Positions 24,939 through 34,378 of a stretch of 64,000 nt of DNA are shown in pieces. Each line of letters starts with the position of its first letter. Within the stretch, counting starts at the first letter, position 1. The position numbers and the translations under genes were made by a program. This DNA comes from Alphaproteobacteria bacterium. Its GTDB lineage: Bacteria > Pseudomonadota > Alphaproteobacteria > JANQMY01. Under the pieces are notes generated by a model. The model was not told the DNA's origin, did no database searches, and saw nothing but the letters and a program-made list of their open reading frames with translations. The stretch is taken from contig JANQPL010000003.1 in assembly GCA_028289425.1 (NCBI GenBank), positions 124,001 through 188,000 on the forward strand, written 5' to 3'.

Positions 24939-26066
24939 GTGATCGTTGGGACACTGAGGGAAATCAAAAACCACGAATACCGCGTCGGGCTCACACCTGA
25001 AAGTGTTCACGAGCTTGTCGCCCATGGTCACGAGGTCATTGTGGAAACCGGCGCCGGTACGGGCATTGGCGCCGACGACGCCACATACTTGTCCGCCGGT
25101 GCCCGCATCTGCTCAACGCCCAAAGACGTTTTCGATGCGGCGGAACTGATCGTCAAAGTGAAAGAGCCTCAAGCCCAAGAGCGCAAGCTGTTGGGGCCGC
25201 AGCATGTTCTGTTCACCTATCTGCATTTGGCGCCCGACCCGGAACAAACCAAGGATCTTTTGGCATCGGGGGCCACCTGTATTGCCTATGAAACGGTGAC
25301 CGACAAACGTGGCGGGCTGCCCTTGCTCAAACCCATGAGCCAAGTGGCGGGCCGCATGTCCGTCCACGCGGGCGCGTCCCATCTGGAAAAGGTGAGCGGC
25401 GGCCGCGGCATCTTACTGGGCGGTGTGCCGGGGGTGGCCCCAGGTAAAGTCACCGTCATCGGCGGCGGCGTGGTCGGGTTCAACGCGGCCCAAATGGCCG
25501 TCGGCTTGGGCGCCGACGTGACCATTTTGGACCGGGACCCGGAAGCGCTGGAACGTCTGGGCACTTATTTCGAAGCACGCGCCAAAACACGATTTTCCAA
25601 CCGGGCCAATCTCGCCGAATGCGTGGCCCAGGCCGATCTGGTGATCGGCGCGGTTTTGGTGCCCGGCGCCGCAGCCCCCAAGCTTGTGACCAAAGAGATG
25701 CTGGGCACCATGAAGCCGGGCGCCGTGTTGGTGGACGTGGCGATCGATCAAGGCGGTTGTTTTGAAACCTCCAAGCCCACCACCCATGACAATCCCATCT
25801 TCATTGTCGACGGCATTGTTCATTACTGCGTGACCAACATGCCGGGCGCCGTGGCGCGCACCTCCACCTATGCGCTCAACAATGTGACGTTGCCCCATGC
25901 CATGAACATCGCCGACCATGGCTGGCGAAATGCCATTGCGGGCGATACGCACCTCAAAGCCGGTCTTAATGTGTGGAACGGACATGTCACGTGCGAACCG
26001 GTTGCGCAGAATTTGGGGCTCGACTACTTGGCCGCCGACGACGCGATCTCCGGGGCCAAAGCGTAA
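24939..26066 (+). CDS. ald: Alanine dehydrogenase
   Basis: NAD-dependent L-alanine dehydrogenase, converting alanine to pyruvate and ammonia. The 375-residue product begins [18 protein letters not shown] (Arg near 15 binds substrate), has the conserved lysine in IVKVKEPQ, the catalytic His in [13 protein letters not shown], the NAD site [20 protein letters not shown], and the end motif [19 protein letters not shown]. Start is GTG 24939 with GAAGGAT nine bases upstream. It is related to pntAA but lacks the transhydrogenase C-terminus. It converges on the acyltransferase gene, six bases away. Confidence 0.95.
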   Translation: MIVGTLREIKNHEYRVGLTPESVHELVAHGHEVIVETGAGTGIGADDATYLSAGARICSTPKDVFDAAELIVKVKEPQAQERKLLGPQHVLFTYLHLAPDPEQTKDLLASGATCIAYETVTDKRGGLPLLKPMSQVAGRMSVHAGASHLEKVSGGRGILLGGVPGVAPGKVTVIGGGVVGFNAAQMAVGLGADVTILDRDPEALERLGTYFEARAKTRFSNRANLAECVAQADLVIGAVLVPGAAAPKLVTKEMLGTMKPGAVLVDVAIDQGGCFETSKPTTHDNPIFIVDGIVHYCVTNMPGAVARTSTYALNNVTLPHAMNIADHGWRNAIAGDTHLKAGLNVWNGHVTCEPVAQNLGLDYLAADDAISGAKA

Positions 26067-26072
26067 ATCCCA

Positions 26073-26795
26073 TTAATCGTCCGTGGTCGGCGCGACTTTC
26101 GTGCGCAACCACTTAAGGAACGTGTTGTCGCGCCTCAGATATCTGTCCACTTCGTCAATGTCGTCGGCTAGCTGTTGCGGGTCCGCAAAGTAATCCGACC
26201 GCTTGGTCATAGGCTTATCCGGATCGAGCGGTTTGACAACTTTGGCCGGATTGCCCGCCGCAATCACATTGGGCGGAATATCTTCCACCACCACCGACCG
26301 CGCGCCGATAATGCTGTTTTCCCCGATGGTGACACCCTTGCATATGGTGGAACTGTCACCGATCCACACATTTTCTCCCAACACCACCGGCGCCATTTTC
26401 ACACCCTGCACTGTGCGGTCATAGGTATCGTGCCAATCCGCGTCGGTGATGTAGACGTGACTTGCCAGCATGGTGTTAGCGCCGATGGTCACATGGGCCA
26501 GCGACGTGATGCGCGCGCCGGGGGTGATCAACACATAATCGCCAATGTCGATACGCCCTTCATTGTCGTCATTCTTCCAGGTGCAGATGCGGATTTTTTG
26601 CTCCGCCGTCGACAGAATGTGGACCTGCCGGCCAAGCCGAATGTTCGCCCCCACCACTTCCACGTTCCACGGTTTACTGATGGCCGCTCCCTCGCCAATG
26701 GCATCGAACTGCGGATAGAGAAAGTGCTTTGCGTAGGCCAGCTCGAATTGGCGATGGGCTTTCTTCAGCCAATAAGGCGTGTGATCATGGCGCAT
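26073..26795 (-). CDS. Hexapeptide-repeat (left-handed beta-helix) acyltransferase
   Basis: 240-residue acyltransferase of the left-handed beta-helix class, which usually transfers acetyl groups to sugars. Hexapeptide repeats run from about 40 to 195: GDYVLITPGARI, IGANTMLASHVYITDADWHD (with the active-site-like His), VVLGENVWIGDSSTICKGVT and IGENSIIGARSVVV, ending GNPAKVVKPL as in maltose/galactoside O-acetyltransferase relatives. The frame stays open far upstream into the opposite CMD gene; ATG 26795 (MRHDHTPYWLKKA) is the plausible start. Acceptor unknown. Confidence 0.85.
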   Translation of the reverse strand: MRHDHTPYWLKKAHRQFELAYAKHFLYPQFDAIGEGAAISKPWNVEVVGANIRLGRQVHILSTAEQKIRICTWKNDDNEGRIDIGDYVLITPGARITSLAHVTIGANTMLASHVYITDADWHDTYDRTVQGVKMAPVVLGENVWIGDSSTICKGVTIGENSIIGARSVVVEDIPPNVIAAGNPAKVVKPLDPDKPMTKRSDYFADPQQLADDIDEVDRYLRRDNTFLKWLRTKVAPTTDD

Positions 26796-26901
26796 TCGGC
26801 TGATCCGTTGTTGCTGTTGTGGCGTTCGCTGTGGAAATCCCGGCGGGCGCGTGCACGATACAATAAGAGCCCCTGCGAATTCAAAAGAAAGGACACCGCC
26901 C

Positions 26902-27471
26902 ATGGCCCGCCTGACCCCGCTCACGCCCGATAAAATGAACGACGCCCAACGGGCCCTGTTCGACACCATCGACGCAGCGCGCCCCGGTGCACGGCAAGCG
27001 GCGGATGGGTCATTGATCGGCCCGTTCGATGCGTTCTTGCGCAACCCCAATACGGGCGCAAAGATGTTGGCGCTGGGAAGCGCCATGCGTTTCGACAGCG
27101 CCGTCCCCCGGCCCGCCATCGAAGTGGCCATTCTGTGTGTCGGCCGCAAATGGGAAGCTGAGTTCGAATGGTGGGCCCATGTGCGCCTTGCCTTGGAAGT
27201 GGGCGTCGAACAGCACGTGATCGATTCCATTCTGAAGGAAGAGGTGCCAAACTTCTCGGACGAGATACAAGCGGCCGTCTATCACGGGGTGCAGGAACTC
27301 CTGACGAACCGGCAACTGAGCAACGGCGCCTATGACAGGCTGAAGGGACTGATCGGCGAAGACGGCCTGCTCGATCTGTTCACCTTGGTGGGCTACTACA
27401 CCACGATTTCAATTATTCTCAACGGTTTCCGGGTGCCCCTGCCGCCGGGGGAACAAAACGCGTTTGGGTGA
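26902..27471 (+). CDS. Carboxymuconolactone decarboxylase family protein
   Basis: 189-residue member of the CMD/AhpD-like family. It shows GPFDAFLRNPNTGAKMLALG, a helix with VPRPAIEVAILCVGRKWEAE followed by FEWWAHVRLALE, and a C-terminal GYYTTISIILNGFRVPLPP. The CxxC pair of peroxidase-type AhpD is absent, so it belongs to the decarboxylase/hydrolase-like side of the family; the substrate is unknown. ATG 26902 follows AAAGGA nine bases upstream. Divergent from the acyltransferase. Confidence 0.85.
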   Translation: MARLTPLTPDKMNDAQRALFDTIDAARPGARQAADGSLIGPFDAFLRNPNTGAKMLALGSAMRFDSAVPRPAIEVAILCVGRKWEAEFEWWAHVRLALEVGVEQHVIDSILKEEVPNFSDEIQAAVYHGVQELLTNRQLSNGAYDRLKGLIGEDGLLDLFTLVGYYTTISIILNGFRVPLPPGEQNAFG

Positions 27472-27480
27472 CACCTCCGT

Positions 27481-27619
27481 CGTCATCCCGGACGCATTGC
27501 AGCATGAAAATGCTGCTATGCAGATCCGGGATCTAACTAGAACCCATTAAGAAACTGGTGTTGGAGTGGACCCCGGGTCTACACAGCAGCACTGCGTGCT
27601 GCAGTGTGCCCGGGGTGAC
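27481..27619. repeat. Intergenic palindromic repeat, copy 1
   Basis: A 139-base intergenic element bounded by CGTCATCCCGG and CCCGGGGTGAC. Inside are nested inverted repeats, for example AGCAT/ATGCT and CCGGAC...GATCCGGG. It fills the gap between two convergent genes (CMD and the iorB-like gene). Similar ends occur at 31990-32127 and 52303-52430. It may act as a two-way terminator or mRNA stabiliser. No coding content is seen. Confidence 0.6.
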
Positions 27620-27629
27620 AAGAAGGTTG

Positions 27630-29879
27630 CTACTCCGCAGCTTGCCCGAACGCTTGCGACAGCTGCTGATTGGTATTCCGCGGGCGCAAATCATACTGCT
27701 TGATGGGCAAGGACTTGATCCGTTCCCCCGACAGCACAAACAACGCATTGGCAACCGCCGGGCCGATGGGCGGGGTGCCGGGCTCCCCTGCACCGCCCGT
27801 GGTGTCACCGCTGTTGACAATGTGCACGCGCATCTCCGGCGCTTCGGCCAGATGGATCATTTCGTAATCGTCAAAGTTCGTTTGTTCGACCCGCCCACCA
27901 TCAATGGTGATGTTACCGTAGAGCGCCGCCGTCAGACCGTAAATGACACCACTTTGCATTTGTGATTCCACCGCTTGGGGATTCACCGCCGTGCCCACAT
28001 CGACGGCGATGGTCACATTGTGCACCTTAACGTCTCCGCCCTCTGACAAAGAAACCTCGGCGACCTGAGCAACGATCGACCCGAAGGATTGTTCGATGGC
28101 GATGCCGCGTGCCCGTCCTGGCGGTAGTGGGGTCCCCCAGCCGGCTTTTTCCGCGGCTGTCTCCAGCACTTTTCGGTGGCGCGGCGCACCGGCCAACAGC
28201 GTACGGCGGTATTCATAAGGGTCTTTGCCCGCCGCGTGTGCCAACTCGTCGATAAAGCTCTCATTGAAAAAACTATGTTGCGTGTGGCCCACACTCCGCC
28301 AGGGGCCTAAGGGAATGGGCTGTTCCATTCCCACACTGCGGATACTCTGGTTTTCGATCCCGTACTGAATATTGGGCGCATCAGCCGGTTCGTCCTGCCC
28401 CACATTGATATAGTGATTGGACCAAGCGATCGGCATGCCGTCGTCTCCCAGGACGGCTTTGAATTGGTTGGATACCGCCGGACGGTAAAAGTCGTGCTGG
28501 GTGTCTTCTTCCCGCGACCAGACCAGTTTCACCGGCATGCCAACATCCTGCGCGATACGCACTGCCTGGGGAATAAAATCGTCGCGGGACCGCCGCCCGA
28601 ACCCGCCACCCAGCAATTGATTGTGCACGGTGACATTGTCGGGATCGACGCCGATCGCATTGGCCGCGAAGGTGCGCGCGGCAAGCGGGTTCTGCGCGCC
28701 GGTCCAGATGTCAACCTTGCCGTTTTTGACGACAGCGGTGCAGTTCATCGGTTCCATGCAGGAGTGCGCCAGGAACGGCACTTGATATTCGGAAGTGATG
28801 ACTTCGGCTGCATCGGCGATGACCGCTTTGGCATCGCCCTCTTCCACATGAGCGGATCCCTCATTGACCGCCAATTCATCCGTATAGGACGCGAATATGG
28901 ACGCAGTGGTCACATTGGCATTGGCGCCCGCATCGAAGGCCACGTCCAACGCATCAAGCGCCGTTTTGGCGCGCCAATATTTATCCGCCACAACGGCAAC
29001 CGCATCGCCCAGATTCACCACCCGGATGACGCCGGGCATGCCGGCGATCGACCCTTCTTCAATCGAGGCCACGGTGCCGCCAAAAACGGGCGATTGCTTG
29101 ATCGCGGCATACACCATGCCGGGCAGTTCAATGTCGATGCCGAACATGGCCGTCCCGTCCACCTTCGGCGGAATGTCCCGGCGCGGCTGAGATGTGCCGA
29201 TCAACTTGAACTGCGACCGGTCCTTGAGCGGCGGACTTTGCGGCGGGTCGAGCTTGGCGGCCTCCGTCGACAATTCGCCGAATGTGGCGGACCTGCTGCC
29301 ATGAGACACCACGCTGTTGGCCACTGCTATTTCCGACGGGTCTACATTCCACCGAGCCGCGGCAGCCCGCACCATCATGTCCCGCGCGGAGGCGCCCGCG
29401 CGGCGCATGCCATGTTCGCCGGTAAAGGCAATCGCCGTGCTGCCGCCGGTGATTTGCAAATCCATTGCCTGGGCAATCTGAAGGAAGGTGAAGTCCACCA
29501 AGGGCCGGGCGAAGGCCGGAATGCCCACATCGCCCATAAGGTAGCCTTTGCCCAAGCCCGTATTGGCGTATTCGGGCAGCGCCGGGGCATATTCGAAGTC
29601 AACCAAATCCCAATCCGCATCCATTTCTTCAGCGAGCATCATGGCCAGCGCCGTGTTCGACCCCTGCCCCATTTCCGAGTGCGGAATAATGGCCGTGACT
29701 TTGTTGTCGGGGCTGATCTTGACCCAGGTGTTGAGTTGCAGCTCGCCTTCTTTCAGTACACTGTCGGACCCCAACTTGAGCCGGTTGGGCGACATGGAGA
29801 GGCCGACAACCAAACCGCCGCCCACAAGCGCGCCTGTCGCGAGCAGCGTGCGGCGTGTAATTTTTCCTATTGAAGCCAT
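27630..29879 (-). CDS. Molybdenum hydroxylase large subunit (isoquinoline 1-oxidoreductase beta-like)
   Basis: 749-residue molybdopterin-binding subunit of the xanthine dehydrogenase/aldehyde oxidase family, closest in layout to IorB. It begins with a twin-arginine-like signal (KITRRTLLATGALVGGGLVV), so the enzyme is probably periplasmic. Family motifs include IPHSEMGQGSNTALAMMLAE, LLGGGFGRRSRDDF, GPWRSVGHTQHSFFNESF and GGAGEPGTPPIGPAVANAL. Start ATG 29879 follows AAGGAG. It lies 107 bases after the 2Fe-2S subunit gene; no FAD subunit is present, as expected for IorAB. Substrate unknown (an aldehyde or N-heterocycle). Confidence 0.92.
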   Translation of the reverse strand: MASIGKITRRTLLATGALVGGGLVVGLSMSPNRLKLGSDSVLKEGELQLNTWVKISPDNKVTAIIPHSEMGQGSNTALAMMLAEEMDADWDLVDFEYAPALPEYANTGLGKGYLMGDVGIPAFARPLVDFTFLQIAQAMDLQITGGSTAIAFTGEHGMRRAGASARDMMVRAAAARWNVDPSEIAVANSVVSHGSRSATFGELSTEAAKLDPPQSPPLKDRSQFKLIGTSQPRRDIPPKVDGTAMFGIDIELPGMVYAAIKQSPVFGGTVASIEEGSIAGMPGVIRVVNLGDAVAVVADKYWRAKTALDALDVAFDAGANANVTTASIFASYTDELAVNEGSAHVEEGDAKAVIADAAEVITSEYQVPFLAHSCMEPMNCTAVVKNGKVDIWTGAQNPLAARTFAANAIGVDPDNVTVHNQLLGGGFGRRSRDDFIPQAVRIAQDVGMPVKLVWSREEDTQHDFYRPAVSNQFKAVLGDDGMPIAWSNHYINVGQDEPADAPNIQYGIENQSIRSVGMEQPIPLGPWRSVGHTQHSFFNESFIDELAHAAGKDPYEYRRTLLAGAPRHRKVLETAAEKAGWGTPLPPGRARGIAIEQSFGSIVAQVAEVSLSEGGDVKVHNVTIAVDVGTAVNPQAVESQMQSGVIYGLTAALYGNITIDGGRVEQTNFDDYEMIHLAEAPEMRVHIVNSGDTTGGAGEPGTPPIGPAVANALFVLSGERIKSLPIKQYDLRPRNTNQQLSQAFGQAAE

Positions 29880-29986
29880 GGGGGGTTCTCCTTCAATGCG
29901 CCGGGAGATCGCGCCATAGTCGCGTCTCTCTCAAGGTCGGGCGCCTGTTGTTGCCGTGCCGTCGAACGAAATCTGTGCAAGCAGGG

Positions 29987-30439
29987 TTAGGCGTCGCTCA
30001 ACTCATGTATCGAGTCGCGAACACGCTGATAGGTCCCGCAGCGGCACACATTCGTAATCGTGTCGTTGATATCTTGGTCGGTGGGGTTCGGATTTTCGGC
30101 CAGCAGCGCCGCGACCGCCATGATCATCCCCGACTGGCAATAGCCGCATTGGGGCACTTGGTTGCGGATCCATTCTTCCTGAACGGGATGCAGCTGTCCG
30201 CCACTGGCAAGCCCTTCGATGGTCGTGATTTCATATCCTTCGGCAGCTTCCACCGGTAGCACACAGGTGCGCTCCGCCGCCCCATCCATGTGGACGGTAC
30301 ACGCCCCGCAGGCGGCGATGCCGCAGCCATACTTCGTGCCTTTTAGGCCGATTTCGTCACGCAACACCCACAACAAAGGTGTGTCCGGCTCCACATCTAC
30401 CGTGTGGGTTTCACCGTTTACTTTCAAAGTGAAAGCCAT
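29987..30439 (-). CDS. 2Fe-2S subunit of the molybdenum hydroxylase (IorA-like)
   Basis: 150-residue iron-sulfur subunit that carries electrons from the molybdenum subunit. The plant-type 2Fe-2S site is [16 protein letters not shown] with a later Cys in RTCVLP; the second, helical 2Fe-2S site is [10 protein letters not shown] and [11 protein letters not shown]. It has no signal peptide and would be exported with the twin-arginine partner. ATG 30439 follows AAGGAG. First gene of the pair; the divergent TetR gene is the obvious candidate regulator. Confidence 0.93.
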   Translation of the reverse strand: MAFTLKVNGETHTVDVEPDTPLLWVLRDEIGLKGTKYGCGIAACGACTVHMDGAAERTCVLPVEAAEGYEITTIEGLASGGQLHPVQEEWIRNQVPQCGYCQSGMIMAVAALLAENPNPTDQDINDTITNVCRCGTYQRVRDSIHELSDA

Positions 30440-30819
30440 GAGATGGTCTCCTTACTTTCAGTCAGCACCGGCCCCTTTGCTGATGGCCTGACGCTCCGCA
30501 CGTGTTCTGATAATCCCCTGCATCCATTGGAAACGCCGTTCCATGAACACGCAAGCCCCAAACGGTAACGCCTTCGTGACGGTCCAACAGTTCCCCCTAT
30601 TCAATTGGAAAAATCAAACGGATTCAACGGCGTGCAATGACAAAAGCTGTACATCAGAAGCGTAATACCGCCTTTCCTGCCGACCGCACCAAACGGATAC
30701 GCGTGAGATGTGCGCCCGCCGCGCCGATTTGACCGCCCATTCTGACGTTTGCTATCTACTTTGTCACGGATAATTCTGACAAAATAGTCTAAATCTGTCA
30801 ATCTGTATCGAGGAGATGT
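30440..30819. other. 380-base divergent intergenic region
   Basis: Lies between the IorA-like gene (leftward) and the TetR gene (rightward). The half near TetR is AT-rich and contains inverted repeats (30761-30800, listed separately). A 66-codon frame on the minus strand (30601-30801) has no ribosome site or recognisable product and I do not call it. No RNA gene is seen. Confidence 0.5.
30761..30800. promoter_or_regulatory. Candidate TetR operator
   Basis: TTGTCA (30761-30766) and TGACAA (30777-30782) form a 22-base inverted repeat with a 10-base spacer; a further TGTCA at 30796-30800 mirrors TGACA at 30777-30781. The site lies 20-60 bases before the TetR start, where an autoregulator would bind, and could also control the divergent iorAB-like pair. 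Confidence 0.5.
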
Positions 30820-31407
30820 ATGGCGAAGCAGGACGCAAAGCGTGACGCGGTGTTTGACGCTGCCGCCGACGTCTTTTCCAAATACGGCTTCCGGCGTACG
30901 TCGATGAACGACATTGCCGAAGCTGCCGGCATCTCACGCCCCGCGCTCTACTTGATGTTCGACAACAAAGAAGACCTGTTCCGCCAGCTCGCCTCGTATC
31001 GGCAAAATCAGGCCATCGATGAGGCCATCAAAGTTCTTGCCGGGAAAGGACCACTGTCGGACCGCTTCATCGGGGCGTTTCTCGCCTATGAAAAAATGTA
31101 TTACGAGCCGGTTTCCGGGTCGCCCCACGGCGAAGAGCTCATGGACATCAATCTCAGCATCGCCGGTGACGATATGAAAAAGGGGCGCGACCGCCTTATG
31201 GGATTTCTCGCCAAAGCCATCGATGAAGCCGTTGCCAAGGGCGAGGCCGATCTTTCCAGTTCGCGGATGAAACCGAGGGACTTTGTGGAACTCTATATGT
31301 CGTCGATTGGCGGTCAGAAGAAGTCGGCCACATCAATCAAAGATTTCCGCCGCCGTATCGGCGAGGTGGGCGCCATCTTTATGGCGTCGATTGCACCGCC
31401 GAAGTGA
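30820..31407 (+). CDS. TetR/AcrR family transcriptional regulator
   Basis: 195-residue repressor. The N-terminal helix-turn-helix is typical: VFDAAADVFSKYGFRRTSM, NDIAEAAGISRPALYLMFDN, then KEDLFRQLASY. The C-terminal ligand domain is not assignable. ATG 30820 follows GAGGAG. A good operator candidate lies just upstream. Divergence from the molybdenum hydroxylase genes suggests it may control them, but this is inference. Confidence 0.92.
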   Translation: MAKQDAKRDAVFDAAADVFSKYGFRRTSMNDIAEAAGISRPALYLMFDNKEDLFRQLASYRQNQAIDEAIKVLAGKGPLSDRFIGAFLAYEKMYYEPVSGSPHGEELMDINLSIAGDDMKKGRDRLMGFLAKAIDEAVAKGEADLSSSRMKPRDFVELYMSSIGGQKKSATSIKDFRRRIGEVGAIFMASIAPPK

Positions 31408-31529
31408 CCCGAAAAGCGCGGCAGATGCGCCCCCAAACGTTAAAGTTTTCCCCATTTTCGGCCGCTTTCCGTACGGTTTCGTATCCCTTCATCTCTTGTA
31501 TAATGGGGCACAAGCGATAGATAGAGCCC

Positions 31530-31976
31530 ATGCTAACGGATATTTACAACAAGAAGATTCTGCGTTTCGCGGGCAACATTCCTCGGCTCGAGCGCCTGCC
31601 CGATCCGGACGCTACGGTCACGGAAGTAAGCCGCACCTGCGGCAGCCAAGTGACCGTCGACATCAAGTATGACGGCCAGGTGGTCACCGATTTCGGTCAT
31701 GATGTGAAAGCCTGCGCGCTAGGCCAAGCGGCCTCGTCCATCATGGCGCGCAATGTCATTGGATCGAACGCTGACGAATTGCGCGCCGTGCGCGACCAAA
31801 TGCGCGGCATGCTGAAAGAAGGCGGCCCGCCCCCCACCGGCAAATGGCACGACCTTGAGGTGCTGGCGCCCGTGATCGAGTACCCGCCGCGCCATACATC
31901 GGTGATGCTCACCTTCGAAGCGGTGTGCAACGCGGTCGAAGAAGTCACGAACACGCGCCAGGTACCGGCCGCCTAA
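31530..31976 (+). CDS. Iron-sulfur cluster assembly scaffold protein (NifU/IscU-like)
   Basis: 148-residue IscU/NifU-N family scaffold, on which Fe-S clusters are built in the cytoplasm. It begins MLTDIYNKKILRFAGNIPRL, and has the three cysteines expected: Cys37 in SRTCGSQVTVDI, Cys62 in VKACALGQAASSIMARN and Cys133 in FEAVCNAVEEV. Alphaproteobacteria often carry this SUF-associated form away from the suf operon, as here. It stands alone, followed by an intergenic repeat. Confidence 0.9.
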   Translation: MLTDIYNKKILRFAGNIPRLERLPDPDATVTEVSRTCGSQVTVDIKYDGQVVTDFGHDVKACALGQAASSIMARNVIGSNADELRAVRDQMRGMLKEGGPPPTGKWHDLEVLAPVIEYPPRHTSVMLTFEAVCNAVEEVTNTRQVPAA

Positions 31977-31989
31977 CAAACCTTTTTTG

Positions 31990-32127
31990 CGTCATCCCAA
32001 GGCGAGCCCCCCGTCCGCGCTATGCGCGGAAGGAGCACAGGCATCGTGAGGTCTTGGGATCTAGGGTGGAAAACCACGACCGCCCAGCCGCGCGCTCTGG
32101 ATGCCAGGGACAAGCCCTGGCATGACG
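31990..32127. repeat. Intergenic palindromic repeat, copy 2
   Basis: 138-base element from CGTCATCCCAAGG to CCCTGGCATGACG, with inner arms GTCCGCGC/GCGCGGA and CCAGGG/CCCTGG. Its right end has 20 bases (GGACAAGCCCTGGCATGACG) identical to the inverted copy at 52303-52430. It lies between two convergent genes (Fe-S scaffold and malonyl-CoA synthetase). No coding content. Confidence 0.65.
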
Positions 32128-32194
32128 CATAGAGTTTAGGTGCCACACATAGCTCCAGCAGGGCACCATCCCAAGAGGACTGGTTGGCGGTCGC

Positions 32195-33715
32195 CTACTG
32201 ATACAAATCCTTGTACTCTTCCCGCAAGGCATTCTTTTGCACCTTGCCCATGGTGTTGCGGGGGATCTCGGTGACTTGGATGATGCGCTTGGGCACCTTG
32301 TAGGACGCTAGATCCTGTTTCATCGTCGCAATGATCTGCGCTTCATCGATCGCCCCGCTCTGTTCAGGCACGACAACGGCCGTTACCCCTTCACCAAAAT
32401 CCGTATGCGGAACACCGATGACCGCTGCATCGCTGATGGAAGGCAGCTCCAACAGCGCCGTCTCGATTTCCTTCGGATAAACATTGTACCCGCCTGAAAT
32501 GATGAGGTCCTTGGCACGCCCTACAATATGCACATAGCCGTTTTCGTCGATGCGGGAGAGATCGCCGGTGATGAAATACCCATCGTCGCGAAATTCGGAT
32601 TTTGTCTTTTCCGGATTGCGCCAATAGCCTTTAAAGACATTGGGCCCGCTCACCTCCAGAACGCCTGTCTCGCCTTGCGGCAGGTCCTCGCCATCCTCTT
32701 TGCACACGCGCACACTGATGCCCGGCAAGGGCGGTCCCACTGACCCAGGTACACGCGCACCGTCATAGGGGTTGGACGTGTTCATGACCGTTTCCGTCAT
32801 GCCGTAGCGCTCGAGGATCGTGTGGCCCGTGCGCGCCTCGAATTCCCGGAATGTATCTTCCATGAGCGGCGCAGATCCCGACACAAACAAACGCATATTG
32901 GCCGTGCACGCGCGGTCGAAATCGGCTTCCCCCAGCAGACGCACATAATGGGTGGGCACACCCATGAACACGGTGGCGCGCGGCAAACGCTCCACGACCC
33001 GGCGCGCATTGAAGCCGGGCAAGAAGATCTGTTTGCTGCCGTTGAGCAGTGCGCAGGGCAAGGCCACGAATAATCCGTGTGCGTGGAAAATGGGCAGGCT
33101 GTGCAGCAACACGTCCCCCGGCACGAACCCCCAGGCCTTATGCAAGGTGAGCGCGTTGGACGCCAGATTGTCATGGCTCAACATGGCGCCTTTCGGCTGC
33201 CCCGTCGTGCCCGACGTATACAAGATGGCGGCAATGTCGTCGGCAGTAGAGACCAAAGTCTCGAAATTGTTTGGCGCGTTTGCCGCCGCCTCCGCGAGCG
33301 TGCCTTGCCCCTTCCCGTCCAATGTGAACACGCGGGGCACATCCGCCTTTTTTGCAACGTCGATCACGGCCACCTGATCGGGGTCGGATACGAAAACGCT
33401 TGGTTCTGCATCGCGCAGCAAATAATCCACCTCTTTTGGCTTATAGGCCGTGTTCATGGGCAGATAGATGGCGCCGGCGCGCAGGCACCCCAAATAGAGG
33501 AACAAGGCGACGGCAGATTTGGGCGCTTGCACGGCCACCCGGTCTCCGGGCTCTACGCCGGCGGCCTTGAGCGCGTTCGCCATTTTGGCGGATTGGATCT
33601 CCAAATCTCCGAAGGAATAGGTTGTGGCGTCTTCTGTTTCCAGCGCAATTTGAGTCCGGTCTGCGGGAAATCGGCTTTCGAACAGGGTATAGAGGTTTTT
33701 GGATGGATCGGTCAT
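32195..33715 (-). CDS. matB: Malonyl-CoA synthetase (MatB-like)
   Basis: 506-residue AMP-forming acyl-CoA ligase closest to MatB, which activates malonate with CoA and ATP. It begins KNLYTLFESRFPADRTQIAL, has the AMP-binding P-loop LYTSGTTGQPKGAMLSHDN, the A-motif RYGMTETVMNTSNPY, the hinge segment GDLSRIDENGYVHIVGRAKD and the C-terminal lysine in PRNTMGKVQKNALREEY. No malonyl-CoA decarboxylase (matA) or malonate transporter is adjacent, so the substrate assignment rests on sequence resemblance. Start ATG 33715. Confidence 0.82.
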   Translation of the reverse strand: MTDPSKNLYTLFESRFPADRTQIALETEDATTYSFGDLEIQSAKMANALKAAGVEPGDRVAVQAPKSAVALFLYLGCLRAGAIYLPMNTAYKPKEVDYLLRDAEPSVFVSDPDQVAVIDVAKKADVPRVFTLDGKGQGTLAEAAANAPNNFETLVSTADDIAAILYTSGTTGQPKGAMLSHDNLASNALTLHKAWGFVPGDVLLHSLPIFHAHGLFVALPCALLNGSKQIFLPGFNARRVVERLPRATVFMGVPTHYVRLLGEADFDRACTANMRLFVSGSAPLMEDTFREFEARTGHTILERYGMTETVMNTSNPYDGARVPGSVGPPLPGISVRVCKEDGEDLPQGETGVLEVSGPNVFKGYWRNPEKTKSEFRDDGYFITGDLSRIDENGYVHIVGRAKDLIISGGYNVYPKEIETALLELPSISDAAVIGVPHTDFGEGVTAVVVPEQSGAIDEAQIIATMKQDLASYKVPKRIIQVTEIPRNTMGKVQKNALREEYKDLYQ

Positions 33716-33849
33716 GGCACTTTTTTAACGGCTCGGCTTTGCAGTGCAAGCACTGCTGCGCGGCGATGGGGCGAAATCACCGGTTTATTCATCCGCCACC
33801 TGATATATTTTGAAGGGACCACCTGATCGGCCTCAGAACGACAAAAAGA

Positions 33850-34260
33850 ATGGCGGTAAAGCGGCAAACAATCATCCGAATGGCGAAAGCGCGGCGCCTT
33901 GGTTGGCGTATTGCCGGCAGCATTGCCCTTGTCTTGGGGTTGATCGGCATTGCGCTGCCGCTGCTGCCCACAACGCCGTTTCTGCTGCTGGCCGCGTTCT
34001 GCTTTAGCCGCGGGTCGCGGAAATTGCACAACTGGCTGATCAATCATCCACGACTGGGACCGCCCATTCACGAATGGCGCGAGCACGGCGCCATTTCCCG
34101 ACGCGGCAAGATATTGGCGATGATCGCGCTGGTCCTTGCCTTTGTTGGCGCCCTTTTCTTCGGTGCCCCGGTTTGGGCGTTGAGCATGCAAGTGGTTGTA
34201 CTGCTGGCGGTGGCCATTTTCATTCTCACACGGCCGGCGCCCCCGGAACCGCAAGCCTAG
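33850..34260 (+). CDS. DUF454 (YbaN-like) inner-membrane protein
   Basis: 136-residue membrane protein of the YbaN/DUF454 family. It has the signature LPLLPTTPFLLLAAFCFSRG followed by SRKLHNWLINHPRLGPPIHE and two C-terminal helices (LAMIALVLAFVGALFFG, VVVLLAVAIFILT). Function unknown across the family. The start may be ATG 33850 or ATG 33880; neither has a clear ribosome site. Confidence 0.88.
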   Translation: MAVKRQTIIRMAKARRLGWRIAGSIALVLGLIGIALPLLPTTPFLLLAAFCFSRGSRKLHNWLINHPRLGPPIHEWREHGAISRRGKILAMIALVLAFVGALFFGAPVWALSMQVVVLLAVAIFILTRPAPPEPQA

Positions 34261-34378
34261 TCTGCTCAAGACGCGGCTGCGGCCATTTGTCGGCAACCGC
34301 GCGTTGACCGCTCCGCACCCTGTAATTATTGTACCGATCCGCACATAAAATGAAGGCGGCTCGCCGGAAGGTAACTTT

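Noticed and set aside
26796-27230. N-terminal extension of the hexapeptide acyltransferase
   Set aside because: The frame stays open for 145 more codons but lies antisense to the CMD gene and the added residues do not resemble an acyltransferase.
28413-29873. 486-codon open frame on the plus strand
   Set aside because: Antisense to the molybdenum hydroxylase large subunit, whose family motifs are clear; the antisense product has no motif or ribosome site.
30601-30801. 66-codon frame on the minus strand in the divergent region
   Set aside because: It covers the TetR operator and has no ribosome site or familiar sequence; most likely chance.
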